Shown here piece after piece: positions 55,698 through 64,000 of a DNA stretch of 64,000 nt. Positions within the stretch are counted from its first letter, which is position 1, and each line of letters opens with the position of its first letter. This stretch comes from Sphingomonas sp. Leaf339 (GTDB lineage: Bacteria; Pseudomonadota; Alphaproteobacteria; Sphingomonadales; Sphingomonadaceae), in contig NZ_LMRS01000045.1 in NCBI RefSeq assembly GCF_001426195.1, forward strand, positions 186,548 through 250,547. Direction: 5' to 3'. The notes beneath the pieces were generated by a model. That model was not told the DNA's origin. It made no database searches and worked only from the letters and a program-made list of their open reading frames with translations. The position numbers were made by a program, and so were the translations under genes.

Positions 55698-56960
55698 TTA
55701 GGTTCCGACTGCAACCGGCAAGACGGCGCGGACCAGCGACCAGCCGGCCGGCAGATAGTCGGTCGACATGTAGAAATAGAACGCACAACTGCCGTCGGCG
55801 CGGTACGTGCCGCCCTTGACCAGGCCGAAGGCGACGGTGCCGGCAAACACCGGCGCACCGCTGTCACCGTTCTTGCAGGTCGGGCCACCCACGGTGATCC
55901 AGGTCGGCAGGCAGGCACCACCACACAGGTCGCCGGCGGGCGCGAAGTCAGTCAGCTCGACCTCCGCACAGCTATATCCGGTCCGCTCGCCGCGATGGCA
56001 GACGGTCTCGCCGGCGCGGGTATTGGCGAGCCGCCGCTGGCCGGTGACGGGGCGCATGACCGCCTTGGCGGTGTCCGCGTAGAACAACGGACTAATGGCG
56101 CCGGGCGACAGGTTTACCTGCACGTCCTGATACCCCCAGCCCCATTGACCGACCATCGGCATCGGTATCTCCGGCCCGCCCGCCGGATCGACGTAACGGA
56201 GCGTATCAGGGCAATGCGCGGCGGTCGCGATGCCCACCCGCGTGCCATCGGTCACCGTGAAGCCCGCCGTGCAGATATAGCGGCGACCATCGACCGGGCT
56301 GATCCCGACGACGCGCGCGCCGCCCGCGATGACGGGGTCGGCGATGATAGGGTCGGCCATGTCCAGTTCGGGCCGATCGACGACACGGACGCGAACCGGC
56401 ACGCCGGTCATCGCCGCGAACCGCGCCTGCAGCGTCGCGGGACCATCGCGATCGGCATCGCGTCGCGACACGAACACCACCAGCTCCCCGGTGCGCGGAT
56501 CGACGCCGATGCCCGGCGGCGTGGACAGCGCGGCGCGGATGCCGGCCTGATAAGCGCTGATCGCCGCAACCAGTTGCGCATGCGTCGCGGGCAATCCGGG
56601 GCGGAAGATCACCGGCACCGTCATCCCGCCCGCCGCCACGATGCGGCTGGGGACAGGATCGGTGCCGGTCAGGCGCACGATCAGGCGGAACGCGGGTTCA
56701 TGCTCGATCGCGATGCCCACGAAGCGGTCGGCGAATTCGATCGCCAGCGCATCGGCGGTCGCCACGGTCCCGGCCTCCGCGCGCAGACGACGCACGGCAT
56801 CGTCCAGCGGTACGCCGTGGCGCGCAGCATAGGCGGCGGCATCCTGCGCCATCGCCTCATCCACCGTCTGGACATGCGCGGGTTCGACGATCTGTGCCGA
56901 GGCGGGGGATGCGGACAGCCACAGGGCCATCGCCAGAATCGTAAGTCTCAAACCATCCAC
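55698..56960 (-). CDS. Secreted chymotrypsin-like serine protease with propeptide
   Basis: A 420-residue S1-type protease: signal peptide (MDGLRLTILAMALWLSASPASA), a pro-region to about residue 215 (HGVPLDDAVRRLRAEAG...TGELVVFVSRRDADRDG) and a protease domain with the triad His249 (ATAAHC), Asp279 (YQDVQV) and Ser367 (KNGDSGAPVF). Six or more Cys suggest disulfides (C230-C250 around the His loop). The pro-region plus compact domain resembles the streptogrisin/alpha-lytic group, in which the propeptide guides folding. Confidence 0.9.
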   Translation of the reverse strand: MDGLRLTILAMALWLSASPASAQIVEPAHVQTVDEAMAQDAAAYAARHGVPLDDAVRRLRAEAGTVATADALAIEFADRFVGIAIEHEPAFRLIVRLTGTDPVPSRIVAAGGMTVPVIFRPGLPATHAQLVAAISAYQAGIRAALSTPPGIGVDPRTGELVVFVSRRDADRDGPATLQARFAAMTGVPVRVRVVDRPELDMADPIIADPVIAGGARVVGISPVDGRRYICTAGFTVTDGTRVGIATAAHCPDTLRYVDPAGGPEIPMPMVGQWGWGYQDVQVNLSPGAISPLFYADTAKAVMRPVTGQRRLANTRAGETVCHRGERTGYSCAEVELTDFAPAGDLCGGACLPTWITVGGPTCKNGDSGAPVFAGTVAFGLVKGGTYRADGSCAFYFYMSTDYLPAGWSLVRAVLPVAVGT

Positions 56961-57027
56961 CGCCGGCTTATGTCAGATCGCCGTAAACCCCGGCTGAACG
57001 CGAAGCCTGTCGAGCCGCAATAATGCC

Positions 57028-57119
57028 GTTCCCCGGCGGAGGCCGGGGTCCAGTCGGGAAGGCCGTGGAAAGTCATCACGACACTTCACCCAACTGGACC
57101 CCGGCCTTCGCCGGGGAAC
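57028..57119. repeat. Dispersed element, family B copy 2
   Basis: Arm 57028-57054 (GTTCCCCGGCGGAGGCCGGG then GTCCAGT) and arm 57093-57119 (ACTGGACCCCGGCCTTCGCC then GGGGAA) are inverted; the inside (GGCCGTG...TCATCACGAC...TTCACCC) matches the degenerate copy at 44923-45013. The rest of the 219-base gap shows nothing I can name. Confidence 0.8.
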
Positions 57120-57179
57120 AAATCGACTGGCCCGTGCCGCGCGAGAGCGCCGTGACCCCCAGGTCCGACGCCCTTCCCC

Positions 57180-58469
57180 TCAGCGGCTATATGCCTTGGG
57201 CAGATCGCTTTCGCCCGGCGTCAGATACCGATCGCGTAACCGGCGCTGGCGTGAGGACATCGGTTGGGCGCGGCCGTCGATCCACACCGATACCGGCGCC
57301 GACGACAGTTCCAGCGGATCGCCGTCCCACAGCACCACGTCCGCGCGGCGACCCGCGCGCAGCGAGCCGATCTCGCCATCCATGCCCATCACCTGTGCCG
57401 GCTTCGACGTAATCGTGGCGAACGCCTGACCCCAGTCGAGGCCGGTCGCGCCGGGCACTTTGGCGATCGCGACCAGATTGCCGGCGAACTGCGTCACGCC
57501 ATGTTCCCCGCCACGGCCGTCGGCTAGTACACCGACGGTGATGCCCGCGCGCGTCATCCGGCCGACGTTCGATTCGGTAGCCGCCAGTTGTTCGAACGAC
57601 GCGGGCAGGTCGGCGATGGCCGATGCCATCACCGGCACGCGCGCCGCCGCGATCTCTGGCGCGACCATCCATCCCTCGGCCGCCCCCGCGAGGATCAGCT
57701 TCAGTGCCGGATAGCGGCGCGGCAGGGTCAGCACCTGCCGGATGTCGCTGGCGCGCTCGACATGCACGACCAGCGGCATCTTGCCGTCGAGGACGGGCAG
57801 CAACGCCTCCGCATCCGCCCGCTTCAACAGCGAATCGGTGCTGCGGCCATCGAAGCCGGCCGGGTTGCGGCGGAAATCGGCGGCCTGCGCAAAGGCGTCG
57901 AACAACATCGCATAGGCGGCCGGGCGGCTGCCACCGGCGCGATCCGCCCCGCCCTCGCCCAGTTCGACATACTGAAACGCGCGCGGACGGGTGACGGGAT
58001 CGGGATCGTCGCCCAGATCGATGATCGCCCCCTGCCCGGCGAAGATCGATCCGGCCGCATCGTCGGCGACGATCGCGCGCGTCACGCCACCGGCGCGTTC
58101 GTTGCCGATGATGACGCCGTTGGGGTTGATCGCCGTCGACACGTCGAGGCCGGCGTTGAACGGCGAGGTCCGCGCGCGGCTGTCGTTGCTTTCCTGCACC
58201 CCGCCGACATCGACGAGGCCAAGGCTGCCGATCCCGGCGACGATGCCCGGCGTCACCCATTTGCCGGTCGCATCGACGATCTGCGCGCCGGCCGGCACCG
58301 CGACGCCGCCGCCGGCCGCCACGACGCGACCATCGCGGATCACGACGGTGCCGCCGGGGATCGGTTGCGATCCGTCACCGATCGCGACGGTGCCGCCGGT
58401 GATCGCAATGGTCTGAGCCGAAACGGGCGCGGCGATCAGCGCCGCGGCAGCGAGGAGCAGCGCCTTCAC
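57180..58469 (-). CDS. Amidohydrolase-like protein lacking the HxH metal motif
   Basis: A 429-residue exported protein (signal peptide MKALLLAAAALIAAPVSAQ) of the amidohydrolase superfamily. The flanking composite domain is normal (GKWVTPGIV, SLRAGRRADVVLWDGDPLE), but where active members have DxHxH after GI the sequence is GIVAGIGSLG (residues 75-84), with no His; later barrel His ligands are also scarce (VVHVERASD remains). It may be catalytically dead or use another site. The GTG start overlaps the stop of the upstream amidohydrolase (GTGA), so both are made together, perhaps as a complex. Confidence 0.85.
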   Translation of the reverse strand: MKALLLAAAALIAAPVSAQTIAITGGTVAIGDGSQPIPGGTVVIRDGRVVAAGGGVAVPAGAQIVDATGKWVTPGIVAGIGSLGLVDVGGVQESNDSRARTSPFNAGLDVSTAINPNGVIIGNERAGGVTRAIVADDAAGSIFAGQGAIIDLGDDPDPVTRPRAFQYVELGEGGADRAGGSRPAAYAMLFDAFAQAADFRRNPAGFDGRSTDSLLKRADAEALLPVLDGKMPLVVHVERASDIRQVLTLPRRYPALKLILAGAAEGWMVAPEIAAARVPVMASAIADLPASFEQLAATESNVGRMTRAGITVGVLADGRGGEHGVTQFAGNLVAIAKVPGATGLDWGQAFATITSKPAQVMGMDGEIGSLRAGRRADVVLWDGDPLELSSAPVSVWIDGRAQPMSSRQRRLRDRYLTPGESDLPKAYSR

Positions 58470-59899
58470 TTCACGTCTCCTTCGCCCGGCTGGCCGAGTT
58501 CGAAATCGCTCACCGGCCGTCGCTTGGGATCGTTCGCATCATAAAGCAGCGCACCGTCCACCCACACCTTTTCGGGCCGCGAATAGACGCTCAGCGGATT
58601 GCCGTTCCACAGCACCACATCGGCCATCTTGCCGGGTTTCAGGCTGCCGGTGCGGTCGGCGATGCCCAGCGCCTTGGCGGGATTGAGCGACAGCCATTCC
58701 CACGCCGCCTCGTCCGAAATGGCGATGCCGGCGCGACGACCGGAGGCAAGCGCCTTGGCCACCTCCTGGTTCAGGCGCTGGATGCCGTTTTCGTCATCGG
58801 AATGGATCATCGCGCATGCGCCCTCCTTTTGCAGGAGCGCGAGATTCTCGCCGATGCCGTCATAGCTTTCCATCTTGAAGCCGTACCAGTCGGCCCACAC
58901 CGCCGCGCAGGTGTCGTTCTGCTTCAGCAGGTCGCCGATCTTGTACGCCTCGACCGCGTGGTGAAAGGCCGTGACCTTGTATCCGAACTCCTTGGCCATA
59001 TCCATAACGACGGCCATCTCGTCGGCGCGGTAGCAATGGTTCTGGACGCGGATCTCACCCGACAACACACCGCGCAGCGTGTCCATCGCGATGTCGCGAT
59101 CGGGCGGGTCGCCGCCAGTATCTTCATACTTGTCCCATTTGCGCTTGTACGTCACCGCCTTGGCCCAGGTCGCGCGATCGACCGCGACGTTGCCCATCCG
59201 GGTGGAGGGCTTGCGGTTCTTGCCGCCGTACACGCGCTTGGGATTTTCGCCGCACGCCATCTTCAGGCCGTATCCGGCGCCGGGGAACTTCATCCCCTGC
59301 ATCGTGCGGGCATAGACGTTCTTCAGCACGACCGACCGACCACCGAACAGGTTCGCGGAGCCGGGCAGGATCTGGAGCGTGGTGACACCGCCATTGGTCA
59401 GCGCGCGGCCGAAACCGGGGTCCTGCGGCCAGATGCTGTGTTCCGCCCAGACATCGGCGGTGACCGGATCGGTCGCCTCGTTGCCGTCGGACAGCGCCTC
59501 GACCTGGGGGCTTGGATAGTCGCCCAGATGACTGTGGATATCGATGATGCCGGGCGTCACCCATTTGCCGGTGCCGTCGATCACCGTCGCGCCGGCCGGC
59601 GCCTCCAGCGTCTGGCCGACGGCGACGACCTTGCCGTCGGCGAACAGCACCGCGCCGCGTTCGATCCGGCCGCCCTCGCCGTCATAGACGGTGACGTTGC
59701 GGACCAGCGTGGGGACGCCGGGATAGGCATGATAGGTCGAGGGGAAGGGATCATGGGCATAACCCTGGTTCCGGCCGGGCGCGGGCGCTTTCGCCGATGC
59801 GCTTTTCGGCTTGTCATCCTTGCCGTCGGTGGCGCAGGCGGACAATGCCACCGCCCCGGCCACGGCCGCCACCAATCCCCGCGAAACCCGCCCCGCCAT
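58466..59899 (-). CDS. Amidohydrolase family lipoprotein
   Basis: A 477-residue metal-dependent hydrolase with a lipobox (VALSAC, Cys22), so anchored in a membrane facing the periplasm. The metal motif is intact: GIIDIHSHLG (His122, His124), NHCYRADEM, FHHAVEAYK and the catalytic-Asp region MIHSDDENG. Imidazolonepropionase-like and dipeptidase-like members look similar; the substrate is unknown. It is translated just ahead of the HxH-less paralog. Confidence 0.88.
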   Translation of the reverse strand: MAGRVSRGLVAAVAGAVALSACATDGKDDKPKSASAKAPAPGRNQGYAHDPFPSTYHAYPGVPTLVRNVTVYDGEGGRIERGAVLFADGKVVAVGQTLEAPAGATVIDGTGKWVTPGIIDIHSHLGDYPSPQVEALSDGNEATDPVTADVWAEHSIWPQDPGFGRALTNGGVTTLQILPGSANLFGGRSVVLKNVYARTMQGMKFPGAGYGLKMACGENPKRVYGGKNRKPSTRMGNVAVDRATWAKAVTYKRKWDKYEDTGGDPPDRDIAMDTLRGVLSGEIRVQNHCYRADEMAVVMDMAKEFGYKVTAFHHAVEAYKIGDLLKQNDTCAAVWADWYGFKMESYDGIGENLALLQKEGACAMIHSDDENGIQRLNQEVAKALASGRRAGIAISDEAAWEWLSLNPAKALGIADRTGSLKPGKMADVVLWNGNPLSVYSRPEKVWVDGALLYDANDPKRRPVSDFELGQPGEGDVK

Positions 59900-59966
59900 A
59901 TCGCCCCCTTTTGATTATTCAGGGGAAACCTACGCAGGGCGACGCCCGTCGTCCATGCGTTTCGCG

Positions 59967-60782
59967 TCAGGTGGTGGGCGTTATCTCGTCGGTGTGGACA
60001 TCGAAGCGCACCAGTTCGGCGGGGCCGAAGGCCGTCGTCAAGGCGGTGTCGGTGGCGTCGCGGCCCCGCGCCATCAGGATGCGACCGATACGTGCGTGGT
60101 TGTGGCGTGCATCGAACGTATGCCAGCCGCCGCCGAGATACACGTCGAACCAGGCGGAGAAATCCATCGGCGCATCCGAGATCGGCACGCCGATATCGCC
60201 CAGATAACCGGTGCAATACCGGGCCGGGATGTTCATGCAACGGCACAGCGTGATCGCCAGGTGCGCGAAGTCGCGGCACACGCCCTGCTGTTCCTGATGC
60301 GCGTCCCAAGCGGTCTTCGTCGAACGGGCGTGGTGATAGCCGAATTCGACATGGTTGTGCGTGAACTCGACGATCTTGCGCACCCGTTCCCAGCCGGCGG
60401 GGACATGGCCGAACAGCGACCATGCCGTCTCCGACAACCGGTCGGTCTCGCAATACCGGCTGCCCAGCAGATAGACGAGGACCTCATCGGGCAGATCCTC
60501 GATCGCATGCTGGACCGCATCGGGCGAGGCGGGATCGGGCTGGCCGTCATCCTCGATCGTGAAGTCGCACGACAGGGTGACGCCGCCGGCCGGCACCGTC
60601 AGACGGGTGCAGATATTCCCGAACGAATCGACATAATTGTACATCGGGATTTCGGGCGACGCGGTGATGCGATGCGGCGTCCGTAAGTCCTTGTTGCGCG
60701 ACGGATGCACGCTGAGGAGCGCGAGCATCGGGGTCGGTTTGTCGCAGTTGAAGCTGATATCATAGCCGGCACGGATCAGCAT
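59967..60782 (-). CDS. Transglutaminase-like protein with altered catalytic His
   Basis: A 271-residue protein with the bacterial transglutaminase-like core. The Cys is in GVCRDFAHLAI (Cys169) and the Asp in TFDARHNHAR (Asp224). At the usual His-Ala-Trp position the sequence is FSAWFDVYLGGGW, so Ser209 replaces the expected catalytic His; His221 a few residues on might substitute. The ATG overlaps the upstream transglutaminase stop by one base (TGATG). Peptidase or amide-forming activity is unknown. Confidence 0.87.
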   Translation of the reverse strand: MLIRAGYDISFNCDKPTPMLALLSVHPSRNKDLRTPHRITASPEIPMYNYVDSFGNICTRLTVPAGGVTLSCDFTIEDDGQPDPASPDAVQHAIEDLPDEVLVYLLGSRYCETDRLSETAWSLFGHVPAGWERVRKIVEFTHNHVEFGYHHARSTKTAWDAHQEQQGVCRDFAHLAITLCRCMNIPARYCTGYLGDIGVPISDAPMDFSAWFDVYLGGGWHTFDARHNHARIGRILMARGRDATDTALTTAFGPAELVRFDVHTDEITPTT

Positions 60783-61723
60783 CAGCCTGTTCTCCTCATG
60801 TCCGATGCAGCGGCATCGGGATTCGCAATAAGTGTGTGGGCGGCGGTCGCGGCGGCATCGACATGCGCATCGACGCTGACCGTCATGTCGAGGAAACTAC
60901 CCGGGAAACCGGCCCAAGTCCCCGACACCGGCACCGCCTGATAGATGTCGCGCGCGATGGCGACGCGGATCAGGCCGGTGTTGCCGACGATGCCGTTGGT
61001 AGGATCGAACTCCACCCAGCCGGAGCCGGGCAGATAGACACGGACCCAGGCATGCGTGTTGCCGCCGCCGGTGCGATGCTCGCCGATCGTGGGGCTATAG
61101 ACATATCCCGACACGAAGCGTGCCGCGAAGCCCAGCGCGCGCACCGCCTCGATCATGAACATCGCATAATCGCGGCACGTGCCTTTCATCCGCGACAGCG
61201 TCTCGATCGGGCTCTGCGTCCCCTTTTCGGGGCGTGGGACGTAGGTGAACTCGCGCCGGATCGCGGCGGTCATGTCGGCCAGCATGCCCAGCGTATCGGT
61301 GGGGCCATGCGCGTTGACGAAACGCCGCGCCCAGCCGTCGATCTGGCGCTGCGGATCGTGGTGCTGGCGTTCGATCGACCGGAGGAGATCGGGCATCTCC
61401 TCGGACGAATAGGTGAACGGATAGGAGCGGGCATATTCCTCGATATGCACCTCCTGCAATTCGGCGGGGCTGTGCAGCACACGCACCCGGCTGTCGAAGA
61501 TCAGCTCCTTCGCGCGCCGGTCGAACGTGGCGATCGCCACCGAATTGCCGAACACGTCCTGCAACCAGCGCACCTCGCTGGGTTCGGGTGAGATCAGCAG
61601 CGCGGCATCGAGCAGGTGCTGATCGAAACTCTCGCGCGGACGCACCATGATCCGATGTTCGCCGAACGATACGGGGTGACGATAGGTGTACGTGGTGACA
61701 TGGGACAGGTTCAGGAATGGCAT
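60782..61723 (-). CDS. Transglutaminase family protein
   Basis: A 313-residue cytoplasmic-looking protein with an N-terminal bacterial transglutaminase domain (LSHVTTYTYRHPVSFGEHRI) and a canonical catalytic core: Cys183 in KGTCRDYAMFM, His224 in NTHAWVRVYLPGSGW and Asp240 in VEFDPTNG. No signal peptide. It is first in a two-gene operon with the altered paralog and diverges from the N-formylglutamate amidohydrolase gene with only 16 bases between starts. Confidence 0.92.
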   Translation of the reverse strand: MPFLNLSHVTTYTYRHPVSFGEHRIMVRPRESFDQHLLDAALLISPEPSEVRWLQDVFGNSVAIATFDRRAKELIFDSRVRVLHSPAELQEVHIEEYARSYPFTYSSEEMPDLLRSIERQHHDPQRQIDGWARRFVNAHGPTDTLGMLADMTAAIRREFTYVPRPEKGTQSPIETLSRMKGTCRDYAMFMIEAVRALGFAARFVSGYVYSPTIGEHRTGGGNTHAWVRVYLPGSGWVEFDPTNGIVGNTGLIRVAIARDIYQAVPVSGTWAGFPGSFLDMTVSVDAHVDAAATAAHTLIANPDAAASDMRRTG

Positions 61724-61739
61724 GGAAAGGACAGGTCCA

Positions 61740-62498
61740 ATGCGTGATTCACCGAACGGACCGCTGCTGACGCCGGACGATCCCCCACCGGTTCAGGTGA
61801 TTAACCCTTCCGGTGCGTCACGGTTCCTACTTATCGGCGACCATGCCGGCAATATCGTTCCGGATGCGCTCCGATCGCTCGGGTTGTCGGATGACGATCT
61901 TGGCCGGCATATCGGCTGGGACATCGGCATCGCCGGGCTGGGCGAGGCGCTGGCGGCGATGCTCGACGCCACGTTCATCCGGCAAACCTATTCGCGGCTG
62001 GTGATCGACTGCAACCGCGATCCCGGCGCCGTCGACGCGATGCCGCCGGTGAGCGACGGCACCGTTTTGCCGGGCAACGCCGCCCTCGACGCCGATGACC
62101 GCGCCGCGCGGGTTGCGGCGATCCACGCCCCCTATCAAGCAACAATCGCGGCCGAACTGGCGCGGCGCGATGCGGCGGGCATGGTGACCGAACTGGTGTC
62201 ACTGCACAGCTTCACGCCCACCATGCGCGGCTTCGCGCGGCCATGGCAGATCGGCGTGCTGCACGATCGCGGTAACCTGAGCCTCGCCCACCGTTCGCTT
62301 CAGCGGTTGCAGGCGATGGCGGACCTGACGGTCGGCGACAACGAGCCGTACCGGATGGACAGCATCGATTACACCATCCCCCGCCACGCCTATCCCGATC
62401 GCCCCTATCTGGAACTGGAGATCAGGCAGGACCTGCTCGCCACGCCCGCCGGCATCGCCGAATGGGCGGATCGGGTCGCGGCGTTGCTGGCGGATTAG
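61740..62498 (+). CDS. N-formylglutamate amidohydrolase family protein
   Basis: A 252-residue enzyme of the N-formylglutamate amidohydrolase family, which hydrolyses N-formyl-L-glutamate and related amides. LLIGDHAGNIVPDAL (His/Asp metal site), YSRLVIDCNRDPGAVDAM and VSLHSFTPTMRG are the family motifs. ATG 61740 follows GGACAGG; an in-frame ATG at 61722 would overlap the divergent gene. No other histidine-degradation gene is near, so the true substrate may differ. Confidence 0.88.
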   Translation: MRDSPNGPLLTPDDPPPVQVINPSGASRFLLIGDHAGNIVPDALRSLGLSDDDLGRHIGWDIGIAGLGEALAAMLDATFIRQTYSRLVIDCNRDPGAVDAMPPVSDGTVLPGNAALDADDRAARVAAIHAPYQATIAAELARRDAAGMVTELVSLHSFTPTMRGFARPWQIGVLHDRGNLSLAHRSLQRLQAMADLTVGDNEPYRMDSIDYTIPRHAYPDRPYLELEIRQDLLATPAGIAEWADRVAALLAD

Positions 62499-62512
62499 CG
62501 GCTAATCGGTCG

Positions 62513-62551
62513 GTGTTGCGAGCAGAGCGAAGGCCGCTACGCTCGCAGCAC
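62513..62551. repeat. Short inverted repeat, degenerate family A relative
   Basis: GTGTTGCGAGCAGAGC (62513-62528) and GCTACGCTCGCAGCAC (62536-62551) form an imperfect hairpin with a 7-base loop. GCGAGC(A)GAGCGAAG recalls the family A arms. It lies between two converging genes. Confidence 0.6.
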
Positions 62552-62560
62552 CGGCATGGA

Positions 62561-63463
62561 TCAGACCGTCAGCGGCCACAGCCGCGCAGCGCCACGCACG
62601 CCCGATGAATCGCCCCAGCGCGCCGGCACGATCCGGCCCTTCCAGTTGCGGCCAAACGCATAGGCGTTGATGACGGCAGGCAGCCGGTCATAGATTTCCT
62701 CGACGTTCGACATGCCGCCGCCTAGCACGAACACGTCGGGGTCAACGATATTGGCGATCATCGCCATCGAACGTCCCAGCCGGTCGACATAGGCGTCGAG
62801 CGTGGCGACCGCGCCGACATCGCCGCGCCGCGCCGCCTGCACGATCGCCGGGCCATCCAGCGTATGGCCGGTGCGGCGGGCATGATCGGCCTGAAAACCG
62901 GTGCCGGATACGAACATATCAAGGCAGCCATGCAGCCCGCACCAGCACGCCGGCCCCGGAAATTCGTCCGCCGTCATCCATGGCAGCGGCACATGGCCCC
63001 ATTCGCCGCCCATGCCGTTCGCGCCCTCGACGATCTGGCCATCGACGACCAGTCCACCGCCGACACCTGTGCCGACGATCACCGCGAACGCCGATTTCGC
63101 ACCCGCCGCAGCGCCATCGACCGCTTCCGACAGGGCAAGGCAATTGGCGTCGTTGGCGGTGCGGACCTCACGACCCATCACGACCTCGACATCCTCACGA
63201 AAGGAACGGCCGTTCAGGAACGTGGCGTTGGCGTTGCGCATCAGGCCGTCACGCGGGCTGATCGATCCGGGCATGCCGATGCCGACGGTACCGGCGGCGC
63301 CGGCCTCTGCCTCCACCTTGGCGACCAAATCGCGCAGGTCGCGCAGCGCCTGGTCGTAATCGCCGGGATTGGGGGTGCGAACGCGCGACAGGAAACGGCC
63401 GGACGCGTCGAGCGCCGCCGCCTCGATCTTGGTGCCGCCGAAATCGATACCGATCTGGATCAT
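62561..63463 (-). CDS. ROK-family sugar kinase
   Basis: A 300-residue kinase. The ATP-binding DFGGTK is at residues 7-12, the ROK metal/His site is GEWGHVPLP with the zinc-binding CWCGLHGCLD, and TANDANCLALSE holds the catalytic Asp. It matches bacterial fructokinase/N-acetylglucosamine kinase-type ROK proteins; the preferred sugar is uncertain. It lies one base after the sugar-permease stop (TGAAATG), so uptake and phosphorylation are coupled. Confidence 0.92.
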   Translation of the reverse strand: MIQIGIDFGGTKIEAAALDASGRFLSRVRTPNPGDYDQALRDLRDLVAKVEAEAGAAGTVGIGMPGSISPRDGLMRNANATFLNGRSFREDVEVVMGREVRTANDANCLALSEAVDGAAAGAKSAFAVIVGTGVGGGLVVDGQIVEGANGMGGEWGHVPLPWMTADEFPGPACWCGLHGCLDMFVSGTGFQADHARRTGHTLDGPAIVQAARRGDVGAVATLDAYVDRLGRSMAMIANIVDPDVFVLGGGMSNVEEIYDRLPAVINAYAFGRNWKGRIVPARWGDSSGVRGAARLWPLTV

Positions 63464-63464
63464 T

Positions 63465-64000
63465 TCAGTGCGCCGCCCCCGGCCGGACCGCGTCGGCCAT
63501 CACCACGCGCGCCTTCGCCGCCGCCAGCGCGAAGACGGCGATGATGACGTAACAGACCATCGGCACCACGAACGCCGTCGACCGCGTCGTCGCGTCCGCC
63601 ACCGCCGCATAGGCGAGCGGCACGACCGCGCCGCCGACGATCGCCATGACCAGCAGGCCCGACGTCGCCGGTGCCGGCGCGCTCGATCGTTCCAGCGTCA
63701 GCGTGAAGATCACCGGGAACATGATCGCGTTAAACAACCCGATCGACAGCGCGAGCAGACCGGCGACCGATCCGCTCAACTGCGTCAGGATCAGGCACAA
63801 CAGCGCCGCCCCCGTCGCCACGATGGTCAGCAGGCGCCCGGCCGGAATCCTCGCGAGCAACGCGGTGCCGGCGAACCGGCCGATCAGCGCCCCCAGCCAG
63901 TACAGGCTGACGAGGCTGCCCGCCTCGACCGCGGTGACCGCCAGGATGTTCGGCTGTTCGAGGTAATTGACCATCGCGGTACCGATCGACACCTCTGCCC
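63465..64000 (-). CDS. MFS sugar permease (GluP/FucP type), C-terminal part
   Basis: The C-terminal 178 residues of a sugar:proton symporter, with the 5' part beyond the window. EVSIGTAMVNYLEQPNILAV and SLYWLGALIGRFAG are characteristic of the glucose/galactose or L-fucose permease group, followed by five hydrophobic segments. The frame is open to base 64000. It is upstream of the ROK kinase in the same operon. Confidence 0.9.
   Translation of the reverse strand, partial: AEVSIGTAMVNYLEQPNILAVTAVEAGSLVSLYWLGALIGRFAGTALLARIPAGRLLTIVATGAALLCLILTQLSGSVAGLLALSIGLFNAIMFPVIFTLTLERSSAPAPATSGLLVMAIVGGAVVPLAYAAVADATTRSTAFVVPMVCYVIIAVFALAAAKARVVMADAVRPGAAH

Overview
The window is GC-rich, densely coded chromosomal DNA that looks like a sphingomonad (Alphaproteobacteria, Sphingomonas-like). 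Supporting signs are the many TonB-dependent receptors, the PhaR/PHA genes, the alphaproteobacterial SerC type, hisZ next to purA, the membrane-anchored cytochrome c and the GTG/TTG starts with ATGA/GTGA/TGATG gene overlaps. I see no insertion sequence, prophage, tRNA, rRNA or CRISPR array. About 60 protein genes are supported; glnD at the left edge and a sugar transporter at the right edge are cut by the window.

Layout, left to right. 0-10 kb: the C-terminal part of glnD, a TonB receptor, then thrS, a Dyp peroxidase and infC on the minus strand; infC appears to start at an ATA codon. 9-13.5 kb: a cell-wall group with a class A beta-lactamase, an LD-carboxypeptidase and a divergent MurC-like ligase, then a diguanylate cyclase. 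13.6-17.2 kb: an alpha/beta hydrolase, a TPR protein, the glyoxalase I/II pair and two related small secreted proteins. 17.2-22.1 kb: the HslUV protease and a PHA group (phaR, a PhaC-like synthase, a thiolase). 22.2-26.6 kb: a second TonB receptor and a 2OG-Fe(II) oxygenase. 26.6-34.1 kb: a long minus-strand series, xseB-ispA-coaD, then a cobalamin riboswitch driving btuB-btuF-btuC-btuD, with alr at its end. 34-42 kb: biosynthesis (purA, hisZ, serC-serA), mlaA and an acyltransferase. 43-52 kb: an extensin-like lipoprotein, a LOG protein, cytochrome c, pheA, a mutY/serine hydrolase/nudC operon and a dciA plus two DsbA-like thioredoxins operon. 52-64 kb: an outer-membrane barrel, a radical-SAM gene next to a DUF4130-UdgX fusion, a secreted chymotrypsin-like protease, two amidohydrolases, two transglutaminases divergent from an N-formylglutamate amidohydrolase, and a ROK sugar kinase with a sugar permease.

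The strongest functional groupings are B12 uptake under a riboswitch, murein turnover with beta-lactam resistance, PHA metabolism, and the two-gene DNA-repair module (radical SAM protein plus a uracil-DNA glycosylase with the UdgX KRRIH motif joined to DUF4130), whose radical-SAM and DUF4130 functions I know of only from comparative genomics. Between genes there are several families of inverted-repeat elements; three different ones sit in tandem in the only gene-free stretch longer than 400 bases (44.6-45.0 kb).
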